A stretch of DNA of 64,000 bases from Apiotrichum sp. Y4204 (taxonomy: Eukaryota > Basidiomycota > Tremellomycetes > Trichosporonales > Trichosporonaceae), in contig JAMYHL010000014.1 of the NCBI GenBank assembly GCA_025531455.1, positions 657,606 to 721,605 of the forward strand, in the 5' to 3' direction. How positions within the stretch are numbered: the stretch's first letter is position 1; each line of letters starts with the position of its first letter. The notes beneath the pieces are model-generated. The model did not search any database and was not told the DNA's origin. It was given only the letters and a program-made list of their open reading frames with translations. A program made the translations under genes and the position numbers. Of this stretch, positions 10,524-22,061 are shown piece after piece.

Positions 10524-11502
10524 CGGAGCTCTGAGATCTGAGATCTGTCAATATGATGGCGAGGAAAGGGAAGATCACTGTTGTCAAAGGATTAGATTAA
10601 GAGGTTGAGAATGGGAACTCAGAGATACAAGCTGTTGGACCAGAGAACAGACAACGACAGCCCACACGGAGAAAAAACAGACAAAAGAGGGAGGGTCAGC
10701 GGGAAACTGAGAGGGAGAAGAGGAGTAGATTGAGAAGAGATAACGAGACAACGAAGAGCAGCACATGCAACACAGAGTGGTAAACGACATGAAGCGATGT
10801 ACAGTATACTGCTGCACTGCGGGGGAGGGAAGGCAAGCACATTGATAGGACAAGAAAGGACTACGGTTCCCAGCTCTAGGTCAAGCTCCGAGAATCCAAG
10901 CTATCCAAAGCTATCCAAAGCTATCCAAAGCGGAGGGAAGACACACGGAGATGCACCAGAGAAGGAGAGAGGAACACCCATTCCACCAAGACGCCGGATT
11001 GATGTCGACCCGTCTCTGTACCTCAATGATCAGCAATCTCAACATTATATAAACGGATATCGTGCTGGTGGCCTGGTGGGCAATCCGTCCTCGCGTCCTC
11101 AATCATCATCATCGTTCATGTTCTCGAGATCAGTGCAAAGGATCACTCCAGTGCTCCAGGCAATACCAATATCATCTTGGTTTGCACAGATCGCGATGGC
11201 TTCTCGTTCACTTCTGATAATCTGTTAAATCTAAAGTTAATCGCCACAACCAACATATTCCAGGTAGAGTGCTGATGATCAGCCAATGCGTCATTCTAAA
11301 CCTTATAAGCTCCTGGCGCCCTTGTCCACTATTCGCATGCAATACGAGTTCTACATAGATGCATTAGAAAAAGAGCTGATTACAGGCTCCAATGACGCTT
11401 GGAGAGCGCGTGTGGATGACCACATCCCAGGATCATCCAGGCCCCATCCTTCTCCAGGGGGCCAGGGACAAGCCGTTCCCGCGGTTCAGGTTGAACAGCA
11501 TG
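10524..11502. other. Intergenic region, divergent promoters
   Basis: Separates the start of the minus-strand acidic-repeat gene from the CNNM leader. The first 240 bp after 10523 have no ATG on the minus strand, as expected of a 5' leader. No gene seen. Confidence 0.5.
10901..10930 (+). repeat. Three tandem copies of a 10-bp unit
   Basis: CTATCCAAAG occurs at 10901, 10911 and 10921, preceded by a degenerate copy (AATCCAAG). Confidence 0.9.
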
Positions 11503-12117
11503 TCCCACATTAGGGAAAAAAAAAAACAGGTGTGTGGCCAGGTGGTGGCCAGAACTGCATTTGGGTGCGCATTGTGCCCATCCACCCGGTATTCTACACC
11601 ATCCACCCACCTCTCTCACTCACCACCACCACTGTCTTTTACTACTAGCACAACACCATCCCTCCTCTGTCCCATTCTCGTTTAATCGCACTGTTCACTG
11701 TCGCCTCGGAAGAGTCTTATTGTCTATCTGAAACGACTGCGCAAAAATCACAACCACAGAGAGACACACATTCCCCCACAGTCTCGAGAACACTGCGGCC
11801 TGCGACCTGCCGCCCTTAATATAACCTGCCTACGTCAACAAGCACACACCCTCAAACTCGGAACATCCAGAAAACCACAAGGTTGTCACCACCTTCTGCT
11901 TCACTTCTCTCTCTCCCCCGCCTCGTCCTCTTGTGAAATCGCTTCCAACGATCTCTGTCAACACCGCACACCCGACTAAACCCGGCGCGCTCGTGTTTTC
12001 GGCCTTGTTCCTTTTCCTGTGATTGTACATTCCGATTAGGTTTCAGTGTTCCATTCATTCCTCTTTCTTCATTTCTTTCTCCTCCATCAGTCCGACTTTT
12101 GACGGTAAACTCGCAAG
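11503..12117 (+). promoter_or_regulatory. ATG-free presumed 5' leader of the CNNM gene
   Basis: 615 nt upstream of the ATG at 12118 contain no ATG in any frame. The distal part (to about 11,660) and the part from 11,880 onward are pyrimidine-rich. The transcription start is unknown, so the upstream part may be promoter. Confidence 0.5.
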
Positions 12118-14318
12118 ATGCCGCCTCTCATATCGCGCCGCGCGGCGTCGGTCCCGACAATCGTCTCCCTCTCCAAGCTGCTCCATGTCATTCCGGCCAT
12201 CTTCAGAAGCCAGCCGGTCAAGCGCAGCGGTGAGCTGGTCCTCTCGGCCTCTACCCTGTCTTCCGGGGGAAAAGGTGGTGACAAGGAGGGTGACCCCAAG
12301 ATCATGGTAATGGGACTACTGTGTATCGGTCTTGTTCTCCTCGGAGGTGTCTTTGCGGGGTGAGTTGCTTGTAGCAAATAAGGAAACAGGGTGGGAGTGA
12401 GGGTCGTTGCTAACCCACAGTCTGACCCTGGCGCTGATGGGCTCCGACGATCTCAATCTCCGTGTGCTCGCCGCCTCGTCCGATGACCCCAAGGAGCGCC
12501 GCGATGCGGGCAAGGTACTTCGTCTGCTCAACCGTGGTCGTCACTGGGTCCTTGTTGTGCTTCTTCTTGCGAACGTGGTGCGTAACCTCCGCTTGCCTCT
12601 CCTGTCACGTTGTCCGCCGAGCCTTCGGACTCTTGGCATGGAATTCACTAACATCCCGGCAGATTGTGAACGAGTCCTTGCCCATTTTCCTGCACGATGT
12701 CTTTGGCGACGGCTTTTCGGCGGTCATCGTGTCGACGATCATGATTGTTATCTTTGGCGAAGTCATCCCCCAGGCCGTGAGTACCCCATTGCTGGCTACG
12801 CTCACCGTCAGATCTGTGTTCGCTATGGTTTGGCCATCGGTGGTGCATGTGCGCCTCTCGTCCACTTCATGATGGTCATCTTCGCTCCCGTTGCATGGCC
12901 CCTTGCTAAGCTTCTCGACTGGCTCCTTGGCCACGACTCGGGTCACACGTGGGTCGTTTTGATTGTTCCAACTGACTTTGTAGCTACAAGAAGGCCGAGC
13001 TCAAGAGCTTCCTCCAGTTCCACCGCGAGGGCGAGGAGCCGCTCCGCGATGATGAGATCACCATTCTGAACGGTGTCCTGTCGCTCAACGACCGCCATGT
13101 CAAGGAGATCATGACCCCGCTCCAGGACTGCCTTGTCCTCCCGGCGGACAAGGTCCTCGACCACGAGACCGTCGACCACATCCTGATTTCCGGCTTCTCC
13201 CGTATTCCTATCCACGAGCCTGGACAGCCGGACAACTTTATCGGAATGCTTCTTGTCAAGAGGGTGAGTGAGGTGTTTTGTCACCGTAGGCTGACATTAG
13301 CTCATCACGTACAACCCCGAGGACGAGCTGCCCGTCAACAAGTTTACCCTCAACTCGCTCCCCGAGGCTGCCCCTGATCTCAACTGTTTCCAGGCCCTTG
13401 ACTACTTCCAGACTGGTCGTGCCCACCTCCTGCTCATTAGTGAAACTCCCGGTCGTCGCGGCGGAGGCCTTGGCATCATCTCTCGTGAGTCCATCACCGT
13501 CGCTGACCGCTAACCCATCAGTTGAGGACCTCATCGAGGAGTGAGTTTACCTTTTGTGCAGCATGCTGACAAACCAGAATCATTGGCGAGGAAATTGTGG
13601 GTCCCCACATCTGGTGTGCATGTCTGACAACAGATTGACGAGACGGATCGCTACCAGGACAATCACTCGAAGCGCAAGGCTCAGCGCCGTGCGACACAGG
13701 AGATTATGCGTAGGTTGCTTTTGCGGGGCCCGCGGAGAGTAGCCACTGACATCAGGCGGCATCATTGAGCGGCAGCGTGTGATCAACGCGTTCTCGCGTC
13801 GCCCTTCGGTATGTTGATACCAAGAAGTGGGCGGTCCGTGCTGACGCCAGAATCAGGGCAACCATTCACGCAACCAGTCGCCGAACCCTGGGCCACGTGA
13901 GGGCGTCCTCGTCAACCTGACGGACAGTGTCAACCATGCCGAACCGGAAGCGTTTGGTTCGCCGCTGAAAAAAGAGGTGAAACTTGATGGCGAGAATGTC
14001 ACCATAATCACCACCGCCCCCAACGGCGACCAGGCCAAGATTGTCGAACTGCCCGCCGCACAAGAAGGGGACTCGGTCATGGGGGGTGACGAGGACACGC
14101 CAACTGGCGAGCACAACGAGCGCCAGAACTCGAACGACTCGGACAAGACTGCCAAGCCCAGCACGACCGACAGCGCCGACAAGGCCCAGGCGGCGGACGA
14201 CGACTCGTCTCCCGACACGCCGACGACAGCCAGCGACGCTGCCTCGTCGAACACGGACGCAAAAAAGACAAATGGCAACAGCAAGCGGCGCAAGGGCAAG
14301 GGTAAGAATCGCAAGTAG
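12118..14318 (+). CDS. CNNM/Mam3-type transporter (DUF21 + CBS pair)
   Basis: Eleven exons: 12118-12359, 12421-12577, 12663-12776, 12812-12948, 12984-13263, 13301-13484, 13522-13540, 13578-13596, 13634-13709, 13756-13808, 13851-14318; 582 residues. Two exons are only 19 nt. DUF21 membrane domain (about 55-215): GLTLALMGSDDLNLRVLA, ANVIVNESLPI, FGEVIPQAICVRYG. CBS pair (about 235-385): IMTPLQDCLVLP, FSRIPIHEPGQPDNFIGMLL, LLLISE, LGIISLEDLIEEI. The last 150 residues are a Ser/Thr/Asp-rich disordered tail ending in a basic cluster (KRRKGKGKNRK). Homologues are yeast vacuolar Mam3 and animal CNNM proteins, tied to Mg2+/Mn2+ homeostasis. The acceptor of exon 11 could also be 6 nt downstream. ATG10 begins only 14 bp after the stop. 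Confidence 0.92.
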
Positions 14319-14332
14319 TGCGGAGCCCGGAA

Positions 14333-15218
14333 ATGCAGCTAGCTCCAGCTGCATTACCCCTCCCAACAAGTTTATCTAGCATGCATTAGTGTTGCGGCTT
14401 ACTGGTAGTGTCTGAGCAGGCGCTGCGGGAGCCGTTCCCAACGTTCGAAGAGTTCAAGGCTGCCGCGCTCGCGTTTATTGCAAAGTACGGTGAGAGGCGC
14501 ACGCTGGAACCAGGGCCGGCAAGGACAAATGCGGGGTGGGAGTGGAGGAGCGTGCAGTCCAAGGTGAGCCGGGGCGAGCGCGAGGGGAGTGAGCGCTGAG
14601 CGCTGAGCGCTGAGCGGCGAGCGCCGAGCAACGCGCAGCGCACAGCGCGCATCACGCAGCCAGGGAACTGACAGCAGTGGAGCGGGGAACAGGGCTACAT
14701 GTGTCGGCGGGTGATTCTGCCCGTCACGCCGCGCAGCAGCACGCCAGCCGAGCTGGAGGACGAAGAAGACGACGACCCGGCGGCGGTCGCCCCGCGCGCA
14801 ACGGAGCGGATCGAGGGCGAGCTGAGCGTCGTGTACAGCCCGAGCTATCGCGTGCCGGCGCTGAGTGTGCGCGCGTGGGATGCGCGTAAGTGTACAAAAT
14901 ACAGGAGGTAGCTGATGGGCAGAGGGCGTGCCCCTCCCTCTTGGAGATATTGTGAGATATTTCCTTCGCGGTGCGGATGGCCATGACCATAATGGACGGG
15001 AAGACGCGGTCATGCTCCCTGGTGCGGCGTTCCCCCTCCTCCAGGCGGGCGAGCACGCCGTCACGGGCCAAGGCGTGTGGAGCGTGCATCCGTGCGAGGT
15101 GCGGGGTGCGGTTGCGGAGATTGTTAGGGAGAATAAGGAGAATACAGAGGAGACGGGGGTGCGCTGGCTCGAGGCGTGGTTTATGCTCAGCGACTCTGTG
15201 GTTGTTCTGACGCAGTAA
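14333..15218 (+). CDS. ATG10: Autophagy E2-like conjugating enzyme Atg10
   Basis: Exons 14333-14369, 14409-14563, 14678-14885, 14923-15218; 231 residues. Atg10 transfers Atg12 to Atg5 after activation by Atg7. Seen: FEEFKAAALAFIAKYG at the N-terminus, SVVYSPSYRVPAL, GVPLPLGDIV, then VWSVHPCEV with the catalytic cysteine of the HPC motif at about residue 191, and a final WLEAWFMLSDSVVVL. This order matches the family, though sequence is divergent. The start is uncertain. No ATG lies in exon 2 before the conserved region, so a short exon at 14333 is needed. Splicing of the 39-nt intron joins A to TG and creates an in-frame ATG just before SEQALREP, so translation may begin there (219 residues) or 12 codons earlier. 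The gene starts within 14 bp of the upstream stop codon. Confidence 0.85.
14591..14625 (+). repeat. 7-bp tandem repeat in ATG10 intron 2
   Basis: Three perfect GAGCGCT units (14591, 14598, 14605) and two variants (GAGCGGC, GAGCGCC) within the 114-nt intron, followed by related GC-rich sequence. Confidence 0.85.
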
Positions 15219-15326
15219 GAATGGGATTCTCATGGTAATATATGCATTGTATAAAATGTAACCAACCGCTACCGTCTCGTCTACAGTCTGGGAGAAAGTC
15301 AGCACGAGTCTGTGGAAATTGTAATC

Positions 15327-18300
15327 TCACCCAAGAGCGCGCATGATGACATAGCCGAGCGTGACGATGATAAAGCCTGCGAGGATGGTGGCGGGGATAC
15401 CGTTCTTGAGAAAGTCGCCCGCGTTGATGAAGCGGTGTCCGAGCTTGTTCTCCTGCGTGATCGCCGTCATGTTCGGGAAGCCCGAGACGGGGAGACCCAT
15501 GCCCGCCGAGCAGATGAGGGCCGTGGCCATGATGAGCAGGCGTGGGTGCGGGTCGGGGAGCGAGTTGCCGATGCGCTCGGCGATGGGCACGAGGAGCACC
15601 GCCGCGATTGTGTGCGAAATGCTGGGGGTTAGTAAGTTGCTCATCTTTTATTACTCACAATGTGGCAATCACAAGGGCAATGGACGAGAACACGACCAGG
15701 ATACTGTACAGCCCCATGCCGTCGACAAGACGCATGAGGACGTGGTCCATCGACTCGAGGAGACCCGACGAGAGGACCGCCTTGCCGAGCGAAATGCCGC
15801 CCATGGCGAGGAAGACGATCGGCCACTGGAAGTCGTGGAAGTCCTCCTTGCGCAGGATGCCCGTGCCGAAGAAGGCCACAAGCGGGATAATGGCAATGAT
15901 GCCCATGTCGCCGACCCAGTGCTCGACGTTCTTCTCAATGCACCACAGCGCAATGGTCAGCAGCGTGACAAAGAGGACATAGTAGTGGCGCTTAGTGAGC
16001 GAGTCCGTGTTCTTGCGCATCCGCGGGATACGCAGCGAGCTGTCCCAGCGGTAGTTGACGTGGAGGAACGCCCAGATGACGAGAATCGACGTAATGCCGA
16101 CCGGGAGCGAGATGGCAAACCACTCGAGCCAGGTGAGCTCGGGGACCATCGATCCCAGCGCGATGAGGTTCTGGGGAGACGAGATCGGCGACGCCTGCCC
16201 ACCAATGTTGGAGGCGAGCGCAATGGCAATGATCAAGCACTTGGAAAAGACAGACCGTGGGGGAAGCTCGTCAAGAATCGGGCGGACGAGCGCGTAGCAC
16301 AGCGTCGGGGCTGCAACGTTACTGATCCACATGGACGCAAACGTCGCGACAAACATGAGGACGAGCAGGACGACGGACGGATTGCTGCCGGCGGCATTCA
16401 GAACCCTTGACGCAGTCATGTGGTCAAGGCGGGTGCGCGACAGGCCGGCGGCGATGGTGAAGCCACCAATGAGCAGCATGATAGTCGGGGAAAACATCTG
16501 GGCGAAGATGTATCTAATCATCAGCATAGAACCAACCGCTCTACTCACTTTGTAGCTTCGTTGGCAGGCAGGCGGCGATCCTCCTTGTCATCCGAACGGA
16601 GGACGCGGAGAACAACAACAAGCAACGGCACGGCGAGCGAAGTGACAAACAGCGGGATGGCCTCAGTCGCCCAGAGGATGGTACAGAAGGTAAGAAGCGC
16701 GAGACAGTTGCTCTCCTCGACACGGTCCATCGGCTGTGTCCAAATAATGATCTGCATGGCGATGATGGCGATGACAAAGATGAGAGCACGCTTGCCGAGC
16801 CACCGCGGGAGGTTGACGCGGCCACAGGGGGTGTTGAAGCCGCGCTTCGGGCGCTCGAACGCCGGCAGCTCCTCCTCGGGCTCGACAGAGCGGAAGATTC
16901 CCTGCCCGCGGCGATCGGACACCATCTGCGACCACACGGTCTCGCGGTCCACAACGATACGCTCGCGAAGCTGGGCACGCAGCTGCTCCTTGGCGAGCTC
17001 CTCGTCGCCCGCCACAACGACGCGGCGGTAGAGGAACAGGGTCTTGGAGAGAAGCCGGTCGAGTTCAGCCTTGGCGTCTGACGTCCACGGCAAGCTGGGG
17101 AGCACCTTGTCGTCAATGTACTGCTTCTTGAGCTTAGAGTTTGTGTTCTTGTCGTATTTCTTGAGGATCTTCTCAAAAGCGGTAAAGTTGAGATCGACAT
17201 ACTGCTTGAGAGCGTAAAAGTCGAGCCAGATCGCAGAGATGCGCTTCTTCATGCCGATGCGGAGCACAGTAGCATAGTCCGAGTTACCGGTCCACGCATA
17301 GAACGCGGGCTTTGGCTCGCCGTGCTCCTCGTCGTGCGCGAGCTGGTCCTTGAGCCAGTCGGGGTACGTCGAGGGGTCCATGAGCGCGAGGCCGAGCTTG
17401 GACACGCGGCGCTGGCCGCGGAGCCATCCGAGGCCGGTGGAGATGGAGGAGAGCGACGCGCGGCGGTCGGGTATGTCGTCGACGGACGAAATCTCAGACA
17501 GCGCGCGACGGGGACGCGTGCGGCTCGAGGGCGAGGTCGGCGGCTCGTCGGAGGTATACGCGATGGAGCGGGAGCGCTGGCGGGATCCAGCCGTGCGCAC
17601 TGGGGCCGGGAGGGTGGACTCGAGAATGTCGGCGGCGTCGCTCGAGACGCCGCGCTGCATGCCGGGCAGCATGCCAAAGACGGATCCACGCTTCCCGCGC
17701 GACGGGCTCTGGGGGACACGGGGGAGCAGCCCGTGCTCCTCGTCAAAGTCGTCGTCGTCCTCATCGACTTCACGGATGACCTCGTCGTCGTTGTGGAGCT
17801 CACGCAGCTCAATCGAGTGCACCTCGTCCTCGAGCGTGTTCTCCGTCGCGCGCAGCTCCTTGAGCTTGCTCTCGTAGAAGGTCACCACCTTCTTCAGCTC
17901 CTTGTCGAGGGCAGCGCGGAACTGCTCCGGCGTCGCCCACTTGGTGCTCCCGGGGCGGTGCGTCGGGAGGATGGGTTGTCCCTCGGCATGCTGCTGTGTT
18001 GCGAGATACGTCGGGTCCAGGGGAACCGAGGGGAAGAGCTTCTTCAGCGCATCGTAGCTGGGGTCAGTGCTGCCCGAGACTGATGGGGTCGGGCCGCAAA
18101 GCCCCACGACATCAGTACTCACTCTACATAGTGGTCCCACCACTCGACGTTACTGTTGAGCTCGAGAAGCGTGCTGCGACGGGGTTAGCGAGCGTCCGAA
18201 GCGAGCGCGACGCGGCTGCGGCCGGGGCGGGGGTATGCGTAGGGACTCCAGAAGGCAGGCGCGACCAGACCCCAGCGCTTGATGCGCGCTGGAACGATCC

Positions 18301-18426
18301 GTGTTGCCCGTTTGAAAGCAATCGCAACCCGCGGCCCCCGATACCTGGCACCGCGGCTGGCGTTTCCAGCTCCAGTTCCATTTCCACGCCGCGTCTCATT
18401 TTCTTTTGCACGTACCCGAACTTCAT
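15327..18426 (-). CDS. SPX-domain low-affinity phosphate transporter (Pho87/Pho90/Pho91 type)
   Basis: Five exons: 18416-18426, 18123-18173, 16549-18057, 15659-16513, 15327-15621; 906 residues. Exon 1 is 11 nt and encodes MKF plus part of the next codon; splicing over a 242-nt intron restores a canonical SPX start, MKFGTLLELNSNVEWW..Y, followed by YDALKKLF. The frame is open upstream of 18426 but has no other ATG, which supports this start. The SPX domain (about 1-330, with an acidic/Ser-rich insert) ends with the lysine cluster KILKKYDKNTNSKLKK that binds inositol pyrophosphates in this family. The SLC13-like permease follows (about 430-900), with WISNVAAPTLCYALVRPIL, SNIGGQASPISSPQN and LPVSGFPNMTA. 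It probably exports or imports Pi at the plasma or vacuolar membrane; which one cannot be told. Confidence 0.93.
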
Positions 18427-19304
18427 GATGTCTCCAGTCTGGGCGATGCGCGCGTTCTGCCAGGTCCAGTGCGCGCTGGTGTAGTGAGGATGGGGGTTGA
18501 GGGGCGCGAGCTCGATATCCTCGTCGTCGTGCGGGAGGGCGACGGGCTGGCTGCTGCTGCTGCTGCTGCGGAGCTGGAGCTGGCGGAGCTGGAGGCTGAG
18601 GCTGTCGCCGAGCCGGGCGAGATGCGAGGTGAGGGACAAGATGACGGATGGGGAGAAGGGATCACGCGAGCAAAGGGAGCATGGGTGAGATGGAGGTGGG
18701 GTGGGCAGCTGAGCGGCGAGCAGAGCAAGGAGGGGGACGAGTTTGGAGGATGAAGATAGCGGTGAGGGATGAGGATGCGGATGGACGAATGACGACCAAA
18801 GGGGGGGTGGATACTGTACTGGTTCGTGGGCGGCAGAGGACGAGGGCCTGGGGGTGGCTTGGCAGAGCGGAGACAGAGCTCAGAGGCTCAGGATGCAGCG
18901 CACACAAACGTGGGTGGAGGGGAGCCAACCTTGCAACCTTTTCGGGCCCCTATCATTTCAGGCATCCGGGCATTTAGCATTCAGCATTCAGCTCACACGA
19001 CCATGGACGACCAATCTGGATCCAATCTGTGTGTCTCATCGCTCGCTAGCATTGATCTGGATCCTATCCATAGATCCACGGTATGCACCGCTGTTGCACA
19101 TGCTGCAGACGACCCAGCATACATTCCCGATAGACAGATATCATTCCTTGTGAAAAATAATTCCATACCTTATCACTTCAAACCTGACAACGACTGAAAG
19201 TCATCGATCGGGTCCTGTGGCGCAAGGACGTCCGTGCTGATCCACATGATCCTTACGAGCCTAAGCTGAATCCCTGTATTGTCCTGTCCACACTATCCAG
19301 CTAT
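18427..19304. other. Intergenic region upstream of the phosphate transporter
   Basis: Contains the minus-strand promoter of the phosphate transporter and the 3' side of the reductase gene. A GCT/CTG triplet run lies near 18,550-18,570. No gene recognised. Confidence 0.45.
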
Positions 19305-21046
19305 CTACACACCAAGACGCTCGACTAGGCTGTCAATCGTGTCCTTGACCGTCTGATCGAGGGTGTGGTACTTGATCCCGAGGACGCGCTCAGCCTTGGA
19401 GCCGTCGTGCCGGGTAGACGCTCCGTGGATGGCAGCGACACGCGACGCGTCGCCCTTGGGGTAGGTCGTTCGCTCCGGCCAGTACTTTTCGAATACCTGC
19501 TGTCAGTGGGTGGTTCATGGGTACGAGACACCCACAAGGACGACGTCGTTGGGCGAGCAGGGGCCGGCGCCGACAATGAAGCGCTCACCGCCAGCCTCGG
19601 GGACGGTAAGAGCGCGGAGGTGAGCAAGGGCAACTGGGGTTAGCGCACAGGGTGGACTAGGACACAGAAGAAACGGAAGCTCCGACCAGGGCACCTGGGA
19701 CGAGCTTGTTCCCAGGGGGCGCACAGCGCTCATCGCAAGCCCTGATCTCCACTGAGCACTCACTGTCGCGCACGTCGACCCAGTTGAACGGCGCAAAGTC
19801 CGGAATGTCCGCCGCCGCCTTGTTACCCGTGAACCACAACAGGATGTTTTCTGGCATCAGTATCGCGGCCAGAGGCGAGTATACCAACGGTTCGAGGTGT
19901 TGAGCTGCTCCTTACTGGAGATCTGCTGCGAGATGGGGCCATACACCTGATGGGTTAGAAACCGTCAAGGGCGAACCCACCATCGGAGGACAGATGGTTG
20001 CGCCGTCGAAAGCGGGCTTCTCGTCCTCGATAAACTTCCAAAAGGCACGCTCGGCGAGCGTCTTGGATGCTGGGCATTAGTGTTATGTCCCGCTCAGATG
20101 GCCTCATAGGCAATGCTCACCGCGGTAGATATCGCCGGGGGAAGCGTCGTCGCCCTTCTCCTCAACTTGGCGGAGCGAGTACTCGTTCCAGTCTGCTGTC
20201 AGTACATGGTGCTTGAACGGGGGCGGTTCGGCATCCTGTCACGGAATTTGCCAGATGTACGGCTGCGGTTAAGGGGAAGACAGCCGCCATGACGACGTGC
20301 CCAACGCGTTCTCCACTGCTTGACCGTCTTAGACTCTCCATCGCCATGACGGAGAGCAACATGGCCAGCCTCAAGACCACCATCCATAGCCACCCACCCT
20401 TCTCAGTCCGGCTACTGTCAGCTCATCCCAGCCCAGGGCACTTACACATTCGGGCGGGGCACGCTCTCGTCCATGATAGCCGCGCACGACGACGTGACCA
20501 CAACGCGCTTGACATCCGGGCTGGGATCAGTACTGTGCTCCCGTGCACAGGACACACTTGTTCTTCTTCAGGCTCTCCAGCACACCGACCGTACCCTGCA
20601 CCGCGGGCTTGATCAGCTGCTGCGCCGAGGTGACGTTGAAGTGGAACGGGCTGGCGGTGTGCGCGACGCCGACAACGCCCTTGACCGCCTCGTCGAATGC
20701 GCCAGGCTGCAATCAGTACCGAGAACGCAACCTCCTGATCCAATCCGCGAGGGGACGCACCTCGGCAATGTCCTCGACCACGACATACTCGAACGGCGCG
20801 CCCGCGTCCTTGAACAGGTCGGCGAGGTACTCGCCCTTCTCCTTGGAGCGCACCGTGCCGCGCACGGGGAAGCCGGCAGCGAGGAGCGTCTTGACCGTCT
20901 CGCTGTCGTCAGCGCTGCATCTGCATCGTCGAGAATCGTGCTTCGGCCTTCTCCGCGGCAGGCAGCTTCCCTCCCGGCACTCACACGGCGATGAAGCCGG
21001 ACGCGCCGGTCACGAGGATGAGCGAGCCAGGGGGCACGGCGGGCAT
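19305..21046 (-). CDS. Gre2-like NADPH-dependent ketoreductase (extended SDR)
   Basis: Eleven exons: 20985-21046, 20761-20902, 20558-20706, 20446-20520, 20398-20414, 20121-20192, 19981-20069, 19889-19946, 19764-19850, 19536-19633, 19305-19496; 346 residues. Rossmann motif VTGASGFIAVETVKTLLAAG at the N-terminus, VVVTSSCAAI (catalytic Ser), YRASKTLAE (catalytic Tyr and Lys), then PPMVYGPISQQI, LNTSNQNILLWFTG, FNWVDVRDIALAHLRAL. This is the dihydroflavonol-4-reductase/methylglyoxal reductase type that reduces aldehydes and ketones. Exon 5 is a 17-nt micro-exon needed to keep frame and to supply the family block TEKDWNE; the intron before it is only 31 nt. One intron (19851-19888) begins GTTGGT, chosen because it restores the LNTSNQN block. 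Confidence 0.9.
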
Positions 21047-22061
21047 TGTGAGTGAGTGAGATGTAAGTGCTGAAGAGTTAGGGATCTCAGCTGTTAACGG
21101 TTTGGAATATGTGAGTTGAGAGAGTGTTTGCCTCCTCGACGATGTGATGAGCAGCCACAACACGCGCAACAGCGAGTGCTGCATACTCAGGTCGCGATGA
21201 ACAGTCAGCACACCCCGCCTCCACCTTCCCTCTTCCCCCACCTCCACTCTTGTCCTTCCCCCGCACTCTGATCCTCTGACTGATGACGACCATTGACGCC
21301 TTGTTCTGCTCTCATCCACAAAAGTGCCACAACTGTCGGAATTAAGATTGCGATCCACGTGCAAATAACGACGATGCACTATCAATGCAGATCGATGATC
21401 GCACCAATCCAGCCGATCAAGGGGGGGAAGGGGAAGGGGTGTGTGTGACAGCTGCGTGCGATTGGCTAGCGCAGGGGTTGGGAACGCAGACTGCGGGTGT
21501 AGAATATACGGCCTCGAGGGCTGATGAAGACCTCCACTCTCTTGCCTTCTGATCGAGAGAGAGAGAGACTGGTTTGGGAACAGAGCACCCTCTTTTTGGT
21601 GACAATGACGATGCGATGCGACAAGCGCTGGGAGTGCGGAGGGGTTGCGTGGCTGGCACACACAAACAAAAGTAGGGAGTTCTCATACAGCACCGAAGGG
21701 GCCGAAGGGGGAGGAAGGGGAAGGAAGGCTTGAGGATGAGAAATCGGGGGTGCTCACGCTGGGCGCTGGGCCATGCATTCTCACCGATCCCACAGGTCAA
21801 CAGGCAAAAGGAGAGCATACGCGCTAGGACGCGCACAGACCAGATTGGCAGACTAGCAGGCACCTCCTTCGCAGGCGTGCATTACAGGCTCTGGCGCTCT
21901 CGCCCCCCTGTGTGCCCCTCGTCCTGGCTATCCCACACTGCAGTGACCGCCGGTTGACAGCCCCCCCGCTGCACCCCGGTCGTAGTCTGGTCCGTCTGTC
22001 AGTCCATTGCCATCAGCACAGCACACCGCAACCCCTTCCTCTCTCCCTTTTAATTGTCTCC
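21047..22061. other. Intergenic region, divergent promoters of reductase and FKBP12
   Basis: No recognisable gene. The last 286 nt before 22062 contain no ATG on the plus strand. Confidence 0.45.

Noticed and set aside
18427..18639. 71-residue N-terminal extension of the phosphate transporter
   Set aside because: Open in frame but with no ATG; SPX proteins begin with MKF, found exactly at 18426.
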